Shown: positions 62,868 to 64,000 of the stretch, piece by piece
How the letters are laid out: the number at the start of each line of letters is the position of its first letter
Position numbering within the stretch: position 1 is the stretch's first letter
NCBI RefSeq assembly: GCF_013283195.1
Contig: NZ_JABEKT010000002.1
Location: 1,313,862 to 1,377,861, forward strand
Length of the DNA: 64,000 nucleotides
Source of the DNA: Ensifer adhaerens
GTDB taxonomy: Bacteria > Pseudomonadota > Alphaproteobacteria > Rhizobiales > Rhizobiaceae
Direction of reading: 5' to 3'
Program-made: the position numbers and the translations under genes
The notes under the pieces: generated by a model
Database searches by the model: none
What the model was told of the DNA's origin: nothing
What the model saw: only the letters and a program-made list of their open reading frames with translations

Positions 62868-64000
62868 ATGCATGGCGCGATGTTGAGGCTATTGCAAACT
62901 GCGCTGCTGCTGGTGCTCATGCCTGCAGGCGTACCAGCGGCCGAGCTACCACGATCGGGCAACCTGGTGTTCGACCGCGTCATCGCGCTGGTGAACTCCG
63001 AGTTTCACGACGAAAGCGCGCTGGACCGCTTCAACGAAACGGCCAAGAAAGAGATCGAAGACGTGGGGCAGGCACTGCCTCCACACGCCTCGACCGCACG
63101 CGTGGATGCAGCCATCGACGGAGCACTTGCGAGCCTGCAGGCCTCACACAACGGCCGCTTCAAACCGGACACGATCGCCTATTTCGAGTTAAGCGACATC
63201 TTTCGCTTCGCGATCCGCAACGACCTGTCGCGGTTGTTTCCGCCCGAAGGAGAGGTCAGTTATCCCGGCATCGGCCTGGTAACGCGCATGATAGGCGACA
63301 AGCGGTTCGTCGGCGATGTCTATGACGGTTCACCGGCCGCAAAGGCTGGAGTGGTGATGGGCGATGAGATCCTTTCCGTCGATGGCTTGCCTTATCGTGA
63401 GATCGCCTCTTTTCAGGGAAAGGTCGGGCAGTCGGTCGATATTCGCCTACGCCGCAAGGCCGATGTGGCGCCGACAAATGTCAAAGTCGCTGTCGAGCGG
63501 CTGCGGCCGCTGCCGACGTTCGAAAAAGCGATTGAGAACAGTATCGCCGTGCGCGAACACGGCGGGAGAAAGATCGGCTATGTCCGTTTCTGGACCTTGT
63601 CGACGCGTGACGGGCTGGACATCGTCGCCAGCGAGCTTTCCGACGGCCGCCTGAGTGGTGTCGACGGCGTGGTCGTGGATCTTCGCGGGCGCTGGGGCGG
63701 CGGTGCTGCCGATGCGGCCGAACTCTTCGTCGGCGACACCCCATCGTTCCGGTTGATCCCGCGGCATGGACGGGCAACGCTCGCGAATGTTCGCTGGCGC
63801 GGTCCGGTGGTTGCGTTGATCGACGAGGGAACGCGCAGCGGCCTTGAGCTTTTTGCCTATGCATTGCGGATCAATGGCATTCCGCTTGTGGGCAAGCGGA
63901 CCGCCGGCGCCCTGTTGGCGGGCCGCGCCTACATTCTGCCCGATGACAGCCTGCTGGAAATTGCCGTTTCGGATGCAGTGATCGACGACGATGTCCGGCT
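62868..64000 (+). CDS. S41-family PDZ protease, 3' end outside the window
   Basis: The frame is open from ATG 62868 to the window end (377 codons), so the gene continues. Signal peptide: MLRLLQTALLLVLMPAGVPA, starting at the second ATG (62880), which may be the true start. Residues about 120-200 hold a PDZ domain (YPGIGLVTRMIGDKRFVGDV, YDGSPAAKAGVVMGDEILSV). A peptidase S41 (CtpA-like) domain follows: KIGYVRFWTLSTRDG, GVVVDLRGRWGGGAADAAEL. Candidate Ser lies in IDEGTRSGLELFAYAL and Lys in PLVGKRTAGALLAG. It would process periplasmic proteins. The catalytic core differs somewhat from canonical CtpA. Confidence 0.82.
   Translation, partial: MHGAMLRLLQTALLLVLMPAGVPAAELPRSGNLVFDRVIALVNSEFHDESALDRFNETAKKEIEDVGQALPPHASTARVDAAIDGALASLQASHNGRFKPDTIAYFELSDIFRFAIRNDLSRLFPPEGEVSYPGIGLVTRMIGDKRFVGDVYDGSPAAKAGVVMGDEILSVDGLPYREIASFQGKVGQSVDIRLRRKADVAPTNVKVAVERLRPLPTFEKAIENSIAVREHGGRKIGYVRFWTLSTRDGLDIVASELSDGRLSGVDGVVVDLRGRWGGGAADAAELFVGDTPSFRLIPRHGRATLANVRWRGPVVALIDEGTRSGLELFAYALRINGIPLVGKRTAGALLAGRAYILPDDSLLEIAVSDAVIDDDVR

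Overview
The window looks like accessory replicon DNA (megaplasmid, chromid or plasmid-derived island) of a Rhizobiales bacterium close to Sinorhizobium/Ensifer/Rhizobium. The evidence is high-GC codon use, two relics of a repABC-type repC gene, a DUF1612 (RHE_PE00001-type) plasmid protein, several BA14K-type secreted proteins, solo LysR and PucR regulators, and enzymes related to cyclic beta-1,2-glucan metabolism. No rRNA, tRNA or CRISPR array was seen. All family assignments come from reading the translated sequence, not from searches.

Layout. 1-6.3 kb is a plasmid-maintenance and scar region: a truncated Cys-rich ORF, a DUF1612 protein, a toxin-antitoxin pair whose toxin overlaps a tyrosine recombinase, and a serA gene sandwiched between two decayed repC 3' fragments in the same orientation. 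6.4-13.1 kb holds an orphan small gene, about 1.3 kb of decayed sequence, an RND efflux pair (adaptor and AcrB-like pump without its own TolC or regulator) and a BA14K protein. 14.0-24.9 kb is a compact catabolic island. Eight minus-strand genes (flavin reductase with an extra C-terminal domain, aldehyde dehydrogenase, luciferase-like monooxygenase, alpha/beta hydrolase, carboxymuconolactone-decarboxylase-like protein, and a three-part polar amino-acid-type ABC importer) are followed by a PucR-type regulator. A divergent pair, DUF1185 and an Lrp/AsnC regulator, lies beyond it. The gene set reads as import and two-component flavin-dependent oxidation of a small amino-acid-like or heterocyclic compound; the substrate is not known from sequence.

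25.1-37.8 kb is an envelope and stress region: an L,D-transpeptidase with an OmpA-type lipoprotein, BA14K proteins, a class A penicillin-binding protein ending in a BA14K-like motif, a DUF892 ferritin-like protein, a NarL-type two-component pair and Gly-rich secreted proteins. Several LysR and small-gene relics lie among them. A recurrent palindrome (GGACC-N3-GTCC type) occurs three times near these genes. An IS5-family element (about 38.0-38.85 kb) separates it from cspA, a molybdenum sulfite-oxidase-family enzyme and a DUF938 methyltransferase.

41.99-55.7 kb is the most striking part, a same-strand run: CBS-BON protein, zinc alcohol dehydrogenase, phosphoketolase, GH94 phosphorylase-like protein, PF10091 (GH144/GH189-like) beta-1,2-glucan enzyme, a fused EutB-EutC ethanolamine ammonia-lyase with a twin-arginine leader, and a BacA/ABCD-type transporter whose ATPase motifs are eroded. 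Read together, it could turn beta-1,2-glucans and ethanolamine into two-carbon products (acetyl phosphate, acetaldehyde/ethanol), with the transporter possibly serving cobalamin. That is inference.

55.8-64 kb holds a large SH3b/Gly-rich secreted protein, a gene-poor 1.2 kb stretch, a small membrane protein, a FliN-like protein preceded by a perfect CtrA-type motif, a periplasmic cyclase-family (kynurenine-formamidase-like) hydrolase divergent from a LysR regulator, and the start of an S41 (CtpA-like) PDZ protease cut by the window end.
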